Notes: generated from the sequence alone by a model not told the origin. A stretch of 64,000 bases of DNA from Aphanothece saxicola GSE-SYN-MK-01-06B (GCA_019359745.1 JAHHGT010000005.1:248001-312000), one strand, 5' to 3'. Counted from the first letter of the stretch, positions 43,507 to 52,939 are shown. Numbers and translations: made by a program.

Positions 43507-44091
43507 TCAGGCTTCGCGATCCAGCCGAATCAATGAGCCGCCATTCGCCGTGGGCAGAGAGTAGGCGATTTCACCTAACTCTGAGATCTCTTGAACGGCC
43601 GGCGGGCCGGCGTTCTCGACGGAACGGAAGAAGGTACCGCGCTGTTCTGGCGTGGCCAAGATCTCAAAGGAGCGTGGTGCCCCAAGAGATCCGGCAAAAA
43701 TTTCAACGTACCCACGCAACTCAAAGTTAGGGGCAAATATGTTCAGCTTTGTGATATCCGGCTGGATGATAAGGAGGCCGGCGTCATTCGCAGACAACTG
43801 GAATGTGTAGCGGGTACTGGTGATAAGCCCCGCAGTCGTCGTGGAGCCAACGAGGGCAAGATCAACCCCGTCGATGTCAAGAAATGCCGCAACACGATTC
43901 GGATCAAGCCCTGGCGTTCTGGTGGTTAAAACCACCGTCAGGGCAATTTCCTGTCCGTTGGGATTGGCGATTGACAGGAAATATCCCAATAGAATCGTTC
44001 GCGAGAGTGGCGCGAGTGCCGGGGCTACCTGTGCAACAGCTACCGGAAGTTGGGGCTTGAGCAGGAGCTCAAATGTGGAGACGAGCGACAT
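43507..44091 (-). CDS. Unidentified 194-aa protein
   Basis: Starts MSLVSTFELLLKPQLPVAVA and has no signal peptide or strong membrane helix. The middle (residues 40-120) has alternating strands such as EIALTVVLTTRTPGLD and RVAAFLDIDGVDLALV then YTFQLSANDAGLLII, suggesting a beta-sandwich. Family unknown. It follows DUF1350 in the opposite reading order (same strand, 11 bases upstream) and may be cotranscribed with it. Confidence 0.55.
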   Translation of the reverse strand: MSLVSTFELLLKPQLPVAVAQVAPALAPLSRTILLGYFLSIANPNGQEIALTVVLTTRTPGLDPNRVAAFLDIDGVDLALVGSTTTAGLITSTRYTFQLSANDAGLLIIQPDITKLNIFAPNFELRGYVEIFAGSLGAPRSFEILATPEQRGTFFRSVENAGPPAVQEISELGEIAYSLPTANGGSLIRLDREA

Positions 44092-44469
44092 GACGCAGGA
44101 AGCGGGTTGATGTCAATCACTAGCCCGAAAAAAAACCTGGAAACGAGCCGTGATCGCCGCCACAAGTTACGGCGGCCTTGAACAACAACGTGCTGCATTT
44201 CAGATGCACCTTTGCACCATCACGATTGGTGGCTGCGATGCTCTTGCTGCCTGGACTGACCATAAACTCCGCAGCCCTGAAAGCAGGGCAGTGGGAAAAC
44301 GTTGGACGTTTCCAGCAGATGACGAAAGGCCTGTCCAACAACATGAACAGGGGACGGCTCATCCCACGACCGCGCGCTTCGATCGGTGGAGCTTCAGGGC
44401 CTGGAAGGAGGCGCTAACGGTTGGTCTGCACACTCGCTGGGGCAACCCTCATCGGCGTGCTTTCGGGCT
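44092..44469. other. Intergenic stretch without a supported gene
   Basis: About 380 bases between two minus-strand genes. It should hold the promoter of the 43507 gene. An A-tract (AAAAAAAA near 44129) is the only visible feature. Short frames exist but none has family motifs or plausible starts. Confidence 0.4.
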
Positions 44470-44793
44470 TCACCAGGCCCCCGGATCCAGGAACGTCTCC
44501 GCCGGCAGCGGGCCCGCCAGGATCCGCTCGTCGCTGGGGTTGAGGGGCCCGGCCAGCAGTTCGGCCGCGGTGATGCGGGCTGACTCGGGCAGGGCCGGCT
44601 GGTCGGGGTCGAAGGCGGTGGGGTGGGTGATGCTGCTGGAGAAGCCCCGGAAGATCAGCAGCTCGAAGGGTTCGTCCTCCGCCGGACCCGGCAGCAGACC
44701 CACCAGGCGCAGCACCCGGTCGGGGCGCTCGCGGCTGATCGTCTCGAGGGCGGCCAGCAGGGCGGCAATGGAGGCGGAGGCGGCGTCGGTCAT
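44470..44793 (-). CDS. Conserved protein, DUF7734-like (107 aa)
   Basis: Contains ILRLVGLLPGP-type and FELLIFRGFSSSITHPTAFD then PLNPSDERILAGP patterns recalling a small family conserved in cyanobacteria and plant chloroplasts (DUF7734), function unknown. 107 aa, soluble. The start ATG 44793 leaves 25 bases to the DUF3177 gene upstream, so the two are probably cotranscribed. Confidence 0.7.
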   Translation of the reverse strand: MTDAASASIAALLAALETISRERPDRVLRLVGLLPGPAEDEPFELLIFRGFSSSITHPTAFDPDQPALPESARITAAELLAGPLNPSDERILAGPLPAETFLDPGAW

Positions 44794-44818
44794 CGGCGGA
44801 GCGGCACGGGCAGAGGGC

Positions 44819-45436
44819 TCAGAACTCGCCGGCCACCCGGCCCAGCCGCGGCAGGCGCACCACCAGCCACTGCAGCAGCCCCACCGCATAGGCCACCAGG
44901 GCCACATAACCCACGAAGGCGGCCACCCCCGGTGTCCACGCCCCGCCGAACACGAAGGCGAACACCCTGGCCACCACACCGTGCAACCCCTGGGGCGCCT
45001 CCAGCCAGGCCCGGCAGAGGCGCAGGGTGGCACCGGCGCCGCCCATGCAGGGCAGGGAGGTCACGGCCAGGCTCGCCCCGGCCAGCGACAGCAGGGTCAG
45101 GCTCCAGCGCCAGAGGCGCAGGGTGAGGGGCAGGGCCCGCCAGGGGGGCATGTCGGCGAGCTCCTCATTGAGATCCACCCAGAACCACAGGGACGCCACG
45201 ACCAGCAGCGGCGCCACCACCAGCAGCAGGAAGCCGGTGGGGCGGTTGTCGGTCAGCAGCAGCAGGGCGATCAGCTGCAGGCTGGCCACCTTCCAGTAGA
45301 GGCCCATCAGACGCACCAGCGCCTGCTCCCTGCGGAGGGCCGCCCAGACGAGCAGCACCAGCGGCAGTCCCACGGCGAACAGCATTCCCAGCCGCACGTC
45401 GAGCCAGACCAGGGAGCGATAAAGCTGTTCCGGCAC
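44819..45436 (-). CDS. DUF3177 membrane protein
   Basis: 205 residues from GTG 45436, beginning VPEQLYRSLVWLDVRLGML. Five to six hydrophobic segments, with MGLYWKVASLQLIALLLLTD and the mid-protein FWVDLNEELADMPPWRALPL. This fits the cyanobacterial DUF3177 family, membrane proteins of unknown function. The GTG start is inferred because the frame is open far upstream through antisense DNA of the FIST gene, and homologues begin at this segment. Confidence 0.78.
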   Translation of the reverse strand: MPEQLYRSLVWLDVRLGMLFAVGLPLVLLVWAALRREQALVRLMGLYWKVASLQLIALLLLTDNRPTGFLLLVVAPLLVVASLWFWVDLNEELADMPPWRALPLTLRLWRWSLTLLSLAGASLAVTSLPCMGGAGATLRLCRAWLEAPQGLHGVVARVFAFVFGGAWTPGVAAFVGYVALVAYAVGLLQWLVVRLPRLGRVAGEF

Positions 45437-45496
45437 GTCCGCTCGGTTCGGTAAGGCGCCATTATCCGTGTGCCCCCCAGGCGATAGGGTCCGTTC

Positions 45497-46807
45497 ATGG
45501 GTTCCCTCCCCTCCTTTCCCTGGTTGCAACGCCGTCCCGGCGGCCCCTGGTGCCGCACCGCCCTCGGCCGGGACGCCTCGCTCCAGGAAGCGGTCAACCA
45601 GGTGTTCGAGCAGCTCCGGGGCGCCCCCGAGGCCGACCTGGCCCTGGTGTTCGCCTCCGCCAGCTACGCCAGCGACCTGCCCCGCCTGCTGCCCCTGCTG
45701 CAGCAGAAGCTCAGCGCCGCCCACTGGCTGGGCTGCGTCGGCGGCGGCGTGGTGGGCACAGATCCGGCCGGCGCCCCCCATGAGATCGAGAACCAGCCAG
45801 CCCTGGCGGTCACCCTGCTGCGGCTCCCCGGCGCCAGCCTGCGCCCCTTCGCGATCGACACCACCTCCCTGCCCGACCTCGATGGCCCGGCCGAGCCCTG
45901 GCGCGAGCGGGTGGGGGCCGAGCTGGAGGAGGGCCAGTCGATGCTGCTGCTGCTGGATCCCACCGGCACCGCCATCAACGACCTGATCAGCGGCCTGGAT
46001 TACGCCTACCCGAACACCACCAAGGTGGGCGGCATCGCCGGCCCCCACAGCGCCGCCCACGGCTCGCTGCTCTTCGGCAGCGGCGACAGCGACCCCGCCG
46101 ACACCGTCCGCACCGGTGCGGTGGGCTGCCTGATCAGCGGCTCCTGGCGGCTCGATCCGCTGGTGGCCCAGGGCTGCCGGCCGATCGGCCCGGTGCTGGA
46201 GGTGGAGCAGGCCCAGCGCAACGTGGTCATCGAGGTGAGCTGCGGCAGCACCCGCAACAGCCCCGTGGCGGCGCTGCAGACGATCCTCACCGACCTCACA
46301 CCGGCCGAGCGGGAGCAGGTCAAGCACTCCCTGTTCCTCGGTGTGGGACGCAGTGATTTCAGCCTTCCCAGCGCCGACCTCACCCCCGTGGCAGAGGCGC
46401 CCGGCTCCTTCCTGGTGCGCAACCTGATCGGCGTCGATCCCCGCAATGGCGCCGTGGCGGTGGGCGAACGCATGCGCGTCGGCCAGAAGGTGCAGTTCCA
46501 GCTCCGCGATGCCGAGGCCTCGCGCGATGAATCCCGCCAGCTGCTGGCCGGCCAGTCGCGGCGCCGCAGCGAGCCCCTGGCCGCCCTCCTGTTCGCCTGC
46601 CTGGGGCGCGGCGAAGGCCTCTACGGCGAAGTCGACGGCGACGTGAGCCTCTGCCGGGAGGTGTTCGGCACCGTGCCGATCGCCGGCCTGTTCTGCAATG
46701 GCGAGATCGGCCCGGTGGGCGGCACCACCCACCTGCACGGCTACACCGCCAGCTGGGGATTCCTGGTGCCGAACGAGCCGCCCGGGGGCAGCGCCACACC
46801 GCTCTGA
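45497..46807 (+). CDS. FIST domain protein
   Basis: N-terminal FIST domain (about 25-230) with DLALVFASASYASDLPRLLP and SGLDYAYPNTTKVGGIAG. C-terminal FIST_C at about 260-420, ending GEIGPVGGTTHLHGYTAS, whose HGYT is a family hallmark. FIST domains are proposed small-ligand (amino acid) sensors, usually attached to signalling modules; stand-alone cyanobacterial ones have unknown roles. 436 aa, first gene of an operon with trmB, ictB and a sugar-kinase-like gene. The stop overlaps the trmB start. Confidence 0.88.
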   Translation: MGSLPSFPWLQRRPGGPWCRTALGRDASLQEAVNQVFEQLRGAPEADLALVFASASYASDLPRLLPLLQQKLSAAHWLGCVGGGVVGTDPAGAPHEIENQPALAVTLLRLPGASLRPFAIDTTSLPDLDGPAEPWRERVGAELEEGQSMLLLLDPTGTAINDLISGLDYAYPNTTKVGGIAGPHSAAHGSLLFGSGDSDPADTVRTGAVGCLISGSWRLDPLVAQGCRPIGPVLEVEQAQRNVVIEVSCGSTRNSPVAALQTILTDLTPAEREQVKHSLFLGVGRSDFSLPSADLTPVAEAPGSFLVRNLIGVDPRNGAVAVGERMRVGQKVQFQLRDAEASRDESRQLLAGQSRRRSEPLAALLFACLGRGEGLYGEVDGDVSLCREVFGTVPIAGLFCNGEIGPVGGTTHLHGYTASWGFLVPNEPPGGSATPL

Positions 46808-47523
46808 TGGTGCGTCAGCACGTCAATCCCCTCAGCCGGATCCACCAGCTGGCACGGCCCCTGCCGCCGCTGATCGAGCTGTTCGCCGATCCCTCCCTGC
46901 CCCTCCACCTCGACATCGGCTCCGCCCGGGGCCGTTTCCTGCTGGCCATGGCCCCCCTGGCGCCCGAGCGCAACCACCTGGGCCTGGAGATCCGCCGGAC
47001 CCTGGTGGAGGCCGCCGAGGACGACCGCCGCCGGGACGGGTTGCGCAACCTGCGCTTCCTCTACGGCAACGCCAACGTCAACCTGCCGGACTGGCTGGGG
47101 CTGCTTCCTGCCGGGCAGCTGGAGCTGGTCACCCTGCAGTTCCCCGACCCCTGGTTCAAACTGCGCCACCGCAAACGCCGGGTGCTGCAGCCCGCCCTGC
47201 TGCTGGCGATCGCCGCAGCCCTGGCCCCCGGCCGGTCCCTGTTCCTGCAGAGCGATGTGGAGGCCCTGATCGCCCCGATGCGGCAGCTGGTGGAGGCCAG
47301 CGGCGCCTTCGAGGCCGCCGGGCCCGAGGCGTGCGGCCCCGATCACAATCCCCTGCCGGTGGCCACCGAACGGGAAGGCCAGGTGCTGGCGGGGGGTCTG
47401 CCGGTGCACCGCAGCCTCTACCGCCGCAGCAGCGCCCCATTGCCGTCGCTGGCCGCGCTGGAAGCCCATCTGGAGCCCATCACCAGCGGCACCGATAATC
47501 CCCTCGACGCTGAAGCGGATTGA
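46807..47523 (+). CDS. trmB: tRNA (guanine-N7)-methyltransferase
   Basis: Makes m7G46 in tRNA. SAM site LHLDIGSARGRFLLAMA, then HLGLEIRR (acidic ribose contact), LRFLYGNANVNLPDW and the active-site FPDPWFKLRHRKRR, all in family order. 238 aa. ATG 46807 overlaps the FIST stop and the next start overlaps its stop, so it is tightly coupled. Confidence 0.95.
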   Translation: MVRQHVNPLSRIHQLARPLPPLIELFADPSLPLHLDIGSARGRFLLAMAPLAPERNHLGLEIRRTLVEAAEDDRRRDGLRNLRFLYGNANVNLPDWLGLLPAGQLELVTLQFPDPWFKLRHRKRRVLQPALLLAIAAALAPGRSLFLQSDVEALIAPMRQLVEASGAFEAAGPEACGPDHNPLPVATEREGQVLAGGLPVHRSLYRRSSAPLPSLAALEAHLEPITSGTDNPLDAEAD

Positions 47524-48839
47524 TGGTGCCTGCCCCAGCTCCCGTGCCCCTGCTGCTGCGCTGGCAGGGGCTGCTGGCGGGCCTCCCCGCCGGGCGGCTC
47601 GGCGCCCACCTGCCCCTGGTGGCGGGCTGGATCCTCTGCGCCCTGCTGGCCGGCCTGCCCCTGGTGACCCGGGCGGGCCTCAGCCTGCTGATCGCCGCCT
47701 CCGCCCTGCTCTGGGTGCTCTGGGCCCTGCGCACCCCGCCCGGCCGCCTCGGCACCATCAACATCTGGCTGCTGCTGGTGATCGCGGTGGCCGTGGTGGC
47801 CACCGGCTTCTCGCCCGTGCCCAAGGCCGCCCTGGTGGGGCTGTTCAAGCTGCTCAGCTATCTGAGCGTCTATGCCCTGATGCGCCAGCTGCTGGCCACC
47901 GCCCCGGTGTGGTGGGACCGGCTGGTGGGCGCCCTGCTGGCCGGTGAACTGGTCACCAGCGTGATCGGCATCCGCCAGCTCTACGAAGCCCCCGGCGCCC
48001 TGGCCCGCTGGTCGGACAACAACTCGGTGGCCGAGGGCACGGTGCGCATCTACAGCACCCTGGAGAACCCCAACCTGCTGGGGGGTTACCTGCTGCCGAT
48101 CCTGCCCCTGGCCGTGGTGGCCCTGCTGCGCTGGCAGGGCCGGGGCCGGCGCCTGTTCGCCCTGGCCAGCCTGGTGCTGGGCCTGGTGGCCCTGGTGCTC
48201 ACCTACAGCCGCGGCGCCTGGATGGGCATGGTGGCCTCCCTCGGCGTGTTGGCCCTGCTGCTGGTGCTGCGACAGACCCGCGACTGGCCGCCGTTGTGGC
48301 GGCGACTGTTCCCCCTGCTGCTCCTGGTCGGCGCCACCGTGGTGCTGGTGCTGCTGGTGACCCAGGTGGAGCCCCTGCGGGTGCGGGTGATGAGCCTGGT
48401 GGCGGGCCGGGAGGACAGCTCCAACAACTTCCGCATCAACGTCTGGACTTCGGCCCTGGCGATGATCCAGGACCGCCCCTGGATCGGCATCGGCCCCGGC
48501 AACAGCGCCTTCAACCTCATCTATCCGCTGTATCAGCAGCCCAAGTTCAACGCCCTCAGCGCCTATTCGATCCCCCTGGAGCTGCTGGTGGAGGCCGGCA
48601 TTCCCGGGCTGCTGGCGGGGCTGGGTCTGCTGCTGAGCGCCGTGAAGGTGGGCCTGGGCCAGTGGCGCAGCAGCGCCCCCCTGGCCCTGCCGGGTCTGGC
48701 GGCGGTGGCGGTGTTCACCGGGCTGGGGGTGCAGGGCCTCACCGACACGATCTTCTTCCGGCCGGAGGTGCAGCTGATCGCCCTGTTCAGCCTGGCCACC
48801 CTGGCCGCCGCCGCCCAGCCTGCGGACCCGCAGCTGTGA
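47520..48839 (+). CDS. ictB: IctB family membrane protein (O-antigen ligase-like)
   Basis: About 10-12 helices in a 439-aa protein of the Wzy_C/O-antigen ligase fold. Diagnostic are VRIYSTLENPNLLGGYLLPI, LVLTYSRGAWMGMVASLGVL and WIGIGPGNSAFNLIYPLYQQ. IctB was named for inorganic carbon accumulation in cyanobacteria but its exact activity is disputed, and the fold is that of a glycan ligase or polymerase. It starts overlapping the trmB stop (ATGATG); ATG 47523 is an alternative. Confidence 0.88.
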   Translation: MMVPAPAPVPLLLRWQGLLAGLPAGRLGAHLPLVAGWILCALLAGLPLVTRAGLSLLIAASALLWVLWALRTPPGRLGTINIWLLLVIAVAVVATGFSPVPKAALVGLFKLLSYLSVYALMRQLLATAPVWWDRLVGALLAGELVTSVIGIRQLYEAPGALARWSDNNSVAEGTVRIYSTLENPNLLGGYLLPILPLAVVALLRWQGRGRRLFALASLVLGLVALVLTYSRGAWMGMVASLGVLALLLVLRQTRDWPPLWRRLFPLLLLVGATVVLVLLVTQVEPLRVRVMSLVAGREDSSNNFRINVWTSALAMIQDRPWIGIGPGNSAFNLIYPLYQQPKFNALSAYSIPLELLVEAGIPGLLAGLGLLLSAVKVGLGQWRSSAPLALPGLAAVAVFTGLGVQGLTDTIFFRPEVQLIALFSLATLAAAAQPADPQL

Positions 48840-49822
48840 GGCTGATCGCCGGCTTCGACGCCGGTCAGACCCACACCAGCTGCCGCCTCGCCCTGGCCGG
48901 CGATGGCGTGACGCCCGCTCCGGGCCGGGTGCTCAGTGAGGGAGAGGGCCCCGGCGTCTGCCACCTGGCCGCCCCGGAGGGACCTGAACGCTTCGGGTCC
49001 GCGCTGCGGGAGAGCCTTGAGCGGGCCATGGCCGGCGTGAATGGCGGCAGCCCGGAAGCCGTGCTGGTGGCGGCCGCCGTGGGGGCCAGCGGCATTGAGC
49101 AGGGCTCACCGGTGCAAGCCCAGGGCCAGGCCCTGGCGGCGGACGTCCTGGGTCTGGCCCCGGAGCGGGTGCTGGTCACCGGCGATGAGCGCACCGCCCT
49201 GCGGGGGGCCTTCCCTGACGCAGCGGGCCTCGTGGTGATCAGCGGCACCGGCACCATCGCCGTCGGACGCGACGGCCAGGGACGCGAGCACCGCTGCGCC
49301 GGCTGGGGCTGGTTGCTGGATGGGGCCGGCTCAGCCATGGACATCGGCCGCGACGGGCTGGCCCTGAGCCTGCAGATGGCCGATGGCCGCCTCCCCGACG
49401 CCCCCCTGCGACGGGCCCTCTGGCAGGCCCTGGAGCTGGACCCGGACGATCCGGGTGCACCGCAGCGGCTCAAGGCGCTGGTGGTGGCGGGCAGTTTCGG
49501 ACCCGCCGGCTTTGCCCGACTGGCGCCGGTGGTGGATCAGCAAGCCGGTGCAGGCGAAGCGGGGGCCATCGCGGTGATGGAGCGCAACGCTGTCGCCCTG
49601 GCGGCCATGGCGGCGGGGGTGGCCAGGGGCCTGGATCTGATGGGGCCGGCGGTGTGCCCGATGGGCGGGGCGCTGAGCCATCTGGAGCAACTGCGCCGCC
49701 CCTTCAGTCGGAGCCTGGAGATGGCGCTTCCTGGCAGCCGCCTGGTGACGGCCACCGGTGATGCCTGCCAGGGGGCCCTGGCGATGGCGGCCGCCCTGCA
49801 GGCGGGGCCTCAGCCGGCCTGA
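48836..49822 (+). CDS. BadF/BadG-type ATPase, N-acetylglucosamine-kinase-like
   Basis: ASKHA-fold phosphate-binding loop at LIAGFDAGQTHTSCRLA, second loop LVVISGTGTIAVGRDGQGRE followed by CAGWGWLLDGAGSAMDIGRD, and a C-terminal VCPMGGALSHLEQL adenosine loop. This set matches the BcrAD_BadFG family that includes GlcNAc kinases. The substrate is not shown by context; ictB upstream offers no clue. The start GTG 48836 overlaps the ictB stop as GTGA. 328 aa. The last bases overlap the end of the convergent HupE gene. Confidence 0.85.
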   Translation: MRLIAGFDAGQTHTSCRLALAGDGVTPAPGRVLSEGEGPGVCHLAAPEGPERFGSALRESLERAMAGVNGGSPEAVLVAAAVGASGIEQGSPVQAQGQALAADVLGLAPERVLVTGDERTALRGAFPDAAGLVVISGTGTIAVGRDGQGREHRCAGWGWLLDGAGSAMDIGRDGLALSLQMADGRLPDAPLRRALWQALELDPDDPGAPQRLKALVVAGSFGPAGFARLAPVVDQQAGAGEAGAIAVMERNAVALAAMAAGVARGLDLMGPAVCPMGGALSHLEQLRRPFSRSLEMALPGSRLVTATGDACQGALAMAAALQAGPQPA

Positions 49823-50418
49823 ACGGCCAGGGGAACCAGGGCCAGGGCGCCGCCGAGCACGGCCAGCAGCAGGGCCAGACGGGCGGTCCAGACCAGGGGC
49901 AGGCGGCGCATCGCCAGGAACGAGCCACCGCCCACCAGCAGCGACGCCGCCAGGGCACCAGACCACCAGGCCAGGGCCGAGCCATCGACGGGGGCCTCGC
50001 CGCCGTGCAGCAGGGCGTGCAGGGCCACCGCACCGGCCACCAGGGTGCCGGCGAAGGCCAGACCGGGGCTGCGACCATCCCGATGGGAACGCAGGATCAG
50101 CAGGGCCACCGCCGAGATCGCCAGGGCGGCCAGCACCTCGGCGAAGGGCATGGCGAAGCCCATGGCGCCGGCCAGGCCCCCCAGCACCGCACCGGCCAGG
50201 CCCCAGAGCAGCAGCTGGGCGGACACGTAGGAGGCGGCCGCCCCGACACCGATCAGCAGCAGCAGGTGGTCGATGCCGGTGATGGGGTGGAGGAAGCCGT
50301 AACCGAGGCCGCCGTGGGCCAGGCCATGGGCCTGGGCCGGCTGGCCGATCAGCACGAAGCCGAGGGCGGCCGCGCCCCCCAGAAGGGTCCAGGAGCGGAG
50401 GCCGGAGAAGTGGGTCAT
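49810..50418 (-). CDS. HupE/UreJ family metal permease (cobalamin-riboswitch controlled)
   Basis: The signal-like first helix LGGAAALGFVLIGQPAQAH is followed by GLAHGGLGYGFLHPITGIDH, the HupE/UreJ signature with His/Asp residues for metal, then about five more helices and ALHALLHGGEAPVDG. HupE/UreJ proteins move Ni or Co; with a B12 riboswitch 45 bases upstream of ATG 50418, cobalt uptake for cobalamin synthesis is the best inference. 202 aa. The longer frame upstream is riboswitch DNA. Confidence 0.88.
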   Translation of the reverse strand: MTHFSGLRSWTLLGGAAALGFVLIGQPAQAHGLAHGGLGYGFLHPITGIDHLLLLIGVGAAASYVSAQLLLWGLAGAVLGGLAGAMGFAMPFAEVLAALAISAVALLILRSHRDGRSPGLAFAGTLVAGAVALHALLHGGEAPVDGSALAWWSGALAASLLVGGGSFLAMRRLPLVWTARLALLLAVLGGALALVPLAVQAG

Positions 50419-50463
50419 CGAGGGTCCCGGTCCGCGCCGGGGATGGAAGGAACGGTTCACGGC

Positions 50464-50625
50464 GAGCGTTCTGGCTGAGGGTGACCCCATCACAGCTGCG
50501 GGACAGCGCCGGAATGACGACGGGGCGAACCCAGCCGTGCACCGGACTTTCCTCGTTTCCTCCCGGAGGTGAACCCCGGGAACCGTCCACCCATTGTGAC
50601 CGCAGCCGGTGACGTTGCCGCCCGA
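50464..50625 (-). promoter_or_regulatory. Cobalamin riboswitch (minus strand)
   Basis: Read on the minus strand, AGGAAAGTCCGGTGCACGG is followed by CTGTCCCGCAGCTGTGATGG and ends CAGCCAGAACGCTC. The CCCGCAGCTGTGA element and the terminal CAG.CAGAA box are the conserved core of adenosylcobalamin riboswitches. It lies between the promoter and the HupE gene ending at 49810. Outer boundary approximate. Confidence 0.85.
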
Positions 50626-50639
50626 TGACCGCAGCTTCT

Positions 50640-50800
50640 GACCAGGAAGGGGGGAGGATGGCGACCAGGAGGTTCCTCCCCTTCACGGGGAGGACGCAAG
50701 GAGGAAAGGCGGTGAGGGGTTGCCCGAGTCCGCCGCTGTCCCGCAGCTGTGATGGACACCAGGCTTCCCGGCCCGGCGTCCTCAGTCAGAACGCTCACCC
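50640..50800 (+). promoter_or_regulatory. Cobalamin riboswitch (plus strand)
   Basis: The segment carries GGAGGAAAGGCGGTG, then GCTGTCCCGCAGCTGTGATG (about 50735-50754), ACACCAGGCTTCCCGG and the terminal box TCAGTCAGAACGCTC. These are the conserved parts of the B12 riboswitch in order. It ends about 45 bases before the HupE gene at 50843 and lies back to back with the minus-strand copy. Confidence 0.88.
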
Positions 50801-50842
50801 CCACTCGACCCATTTCCCGCCGGCGAGGACCGGAGATTTTCC

Positions 50843-51466
50843 ATGAACCTGCCTTCTCTGGCTGAGCGACGCGGCGTCCGGCCCATCGCCCTCGCCGCCC
50901 TGGGCGCCCTGCCCCTGCTGCTGGCGGCCCCGGCCTCGGCGCACCACCTGATGGATCTCACCGGCATGAAGCCCGGTGTCCTCACCGGCCTGCTGAGCGG
51001 CCTGGCCCACCCGATCCTTGGCCCCGACCACCTGCTGTTCCTGCTGGCGATCGGCTTGGTGGGCATCGTCCAGCCCTTCCGCTGGGTGCTGGCCCTGCTG
51101 ACCTGCGGGCTGGTGGGCAACGCCCTGGGGCTGGCCCTGCCGGGCTTCCCCTGGATCGAGCCCCTGGTGGCCCTGTCGGTGGCCCTCACCGGCCTGGTGC
51201 TGGCCCGCCGCCTGCCCCCGGCCGTGCTGGTGCCCGCCTTCCTGCTGCACGGCTACGCCCTCAGCGGCGCCGTCCTCGGCTGGGAGCCCACCCCGATCGC
51301 CTTTTATCTGGTGGGTCTGCTGGTGAGCCAGAGCCTGCTGCTGCTGGTGGCTCTCACGGCCGTCCGGCGCTGGCGCCAGAACGCTTCCAGCGGTGCGCTG
51401 AGCCTCACGGCCGGTCTGCTGATGGGCATCGGCCTGGCCTTCACCTGGTCGGCCCTGGTGGCCTGA
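50843..51466 (+). CDS. HupE/UreJ family metal permease, second copy
   Basis: A signal peptide (ALAALGALPLLLAAPASAHH) precedes GLLSGLAHPILGPDHLLFLL, the His/Asp metal signature of HupE/UreJ, and about six helices. A histidine pair directly follows the predicted cleavage site. 207 aa. Controlled by the plus-strand cobalamin riboswitch, so cobalt import is likely. It is only distantly similar to the divergent HupE gene, so the two may be different permeases rather than a recent copy. Confidence 0.88.
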   Translation: MNLPSLAERRGVRPIALAALGALPLLLAAPASAHHLMDLTGMKPGVLTGLLSGLAHPILGPDHLLFLLAIGLVGIVQPFRWVLALLTCGLVGNALGLALPGFPWIEPLVALSVALTGLVLARRLPPAVLVPAFLLHGYALSGAVLGWEPTPIAFYLVGLLVSQSLLLLVALTAVRRWRQNASSGALSLTAGLLMGIGLAFTWSALVA

Positions 51467-51470
51467 GGGC

Positions 51471-52769
51471 TCAGGTACCCAGCAGGGCGGTGCACTCCAG
51501 CCGCTCCTGGCTGGCGGTCCGGCGGGAGGCGCGCAGCCGGATCGCCTCCGCCAGGTACTCGGCGTCCTCGGCCACCCCGCAGAAGCGGGCCGAACCCCAG
51601 GTGTGCAGCCAGGGCAGGCCCAACACGTAGAGACCCGGCACCTGGGTGATGCCCCGCTCGTGGGCCAGATGGCCGGCGCCATCGAACACCGGCACCTCCA
51701 CCCAGCTGAAGTCAGGGTGGTAGCCCGTGCACCAGATCACCGCCGCCAGCGGCTCAGCCTCCAGATCGAGCGGCGCTGCTGCACCGGGCGGCGGCGTCCA
51801 GCAGGGGACGTAAGGGGACTCCTCCGGGGCACTGAGGCCCTGGGCGGCGATGTGGTCGTCGATGCTGCGGCAGATGCGGCTGTAGACGGCGTCGGCCCCG
51901 TCGAGGTTGGCGGCCAGGTCGCCGGCGAAGCTGATGCGGTCGTGGCCGAGGTCGGCCAGCCGGCCGTGCAGCACCATCCCCTCGAGGGCGCGGCGGCGCA
52001 GGTCGATCTCGCGGCCACCGTCGCGGCCGGTGAGGTAGTGGTTGGTCTTGCCCCGCACCGCCTTCGGATCGGCGTGCTGGTCGATCGGCATGGCGTAGTA
52101 GCCCATGCGATCGAGCCAGTCGACCACGTCGCGGCCGCGGTAGCGGCGCGGGGAGCGGGGGGCGCTGCCGACGCTCAGGTGCACCCGGCGGCCGGCCAGG
52201 AAGAGGTCCTCGGCGATCTGGCAGCCCGACTGGCCACTGCCCACCACCAGCACCGGGCCAGCAGGCAGCGACTCAGGGCTGCTGTAGTCACGGGCATCGA
52301 TCTGCAGGATCCGCTCGGGCAGGCGGGCGGCAAAGGGGTGGCGCTTCGGGCGGTGGTAGCCGCCGGTGGCCAGCACCACCTGATCCGCCTCGATGTCACC
52401 CTCGTCGGTGCTCAGGCGGAAGCCGGACCCACTCGCCTGCAGACGCCGCACCGCCACCCCCTCGCGCACGGGCACCTGGATGTGGTCGGCGAAGCGCTGG
52501 ACATAGCGGACGATCTCCTCGCGGCCCATGAAGCCGTCGGGATCGTCGCCGTCATAGGGGAAATCGGGCAGGCGGCACTGCCAGTTGGGGGTGACCAGGC
52601 AGAAGGACTCCCAGCGCTGGCGCGCCCAGGCGTGGCCGATGCGGTGGCGCTCCAGCACCAGGGGACGCAGCCCCCGTTTCTGCAGGCAGTGGGCCACCGA
52701 CAGGCCGGCCTGCCCGCCTCCCACCACCACCACCGGATGGCGCTGCAGCGCCTGCGTACCGCTTGCCAC
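51471..52769 (-). CDS. MSMEG_0569-type flavin-dependent oxidoreductase (Nit1C cluster)
   Basis: FAD-binding [20 protein letters not shown] near the N-terminus and a second Rossmann turn [20 protein letters not shown] for NAD(P)H mid-protein, plus [16 protein letters not shown], give the flavin monooxygenase-like type of the MSMEG_0569 family. These are found next to the Nit1C nitrilase genes. GTG 52769 ([11 protein letters not shown]) is the likely start because upstream residues are non-family and overlap the shared promoter. 432 aa. Divergent from the nitrilase operon. Confidence 0.85.
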   Translation of the reverse strand: MASGTQALQRHPVVVVGGGQAGLSVAHCLQKRGLRPLVLERHRIGHAWARQRWESFCLVTPNWQCRLPDFPYDGDDPDGFMGREEIVRYVQRFADHIQVPVREGVAVRRLQASGSGFRLSTDEGDIEADQVVLATGGYHRPKRHPFAARLPERILQIDARDYSSPESLPAGPVLVVGSGQSGCQIAEDLFLAGRRVHLSVGSAPRSPRRYRGRDVVDWLDRMGYYAMPIDQHADPKAVRGKTNHYLTGRDGGREIDLRRRALEGMVLHGRLADLGHDRISFAGDLAANLDGADAVYSRICRSIDDHIAAQGLSAPEESPYVPCWTPPPGAAAPLDLEAEPLAAVIWCTGYHPDFSWVEVPVFDGAGHLAHERGITQVPGLYVLGLPWLHTWGSARFCGVAEDAEYLAEAIRLRASRRTASQERLECTALLGT

Positions 52770-52826
52770 CGTGCCTCTCTGATCGTTGTCGGATGCCGAT
52801 GCTGGCCGCGTCGACGACGACGCCCT

Positions 52827-52840
52827 GTAACGAACAGCAC
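52827..52840. promoter_or_regulatory. NtcA-like site candidate (GTA-N8-CAC)
   Basis: GTAACGAACAGCAC lies in the 170-base gap between the divergent Nit1C genes. The NtcA consensus is GTA-N8-TAC, so one base differs. Because this cluster responds to nitrogen starvation in relatives, an NtcA site here is plausible, but a one-off match in this length is weak evidence. Confidence 0.3.
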
Positions 52841-52939
52841 GGATTGCCCGGCGCCTTGATTCGGTGGCATCGGCGACACAGAACAAAAGTTCATCCGTGG
52901 CACGGTCCCCCATGCCGATTCCACCGACCGCGATTCCCC

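Noticed and set aside
44092..44469. Short frames in the gap
   Set aside because: No motif, no good start, composition like non-coding DNA.
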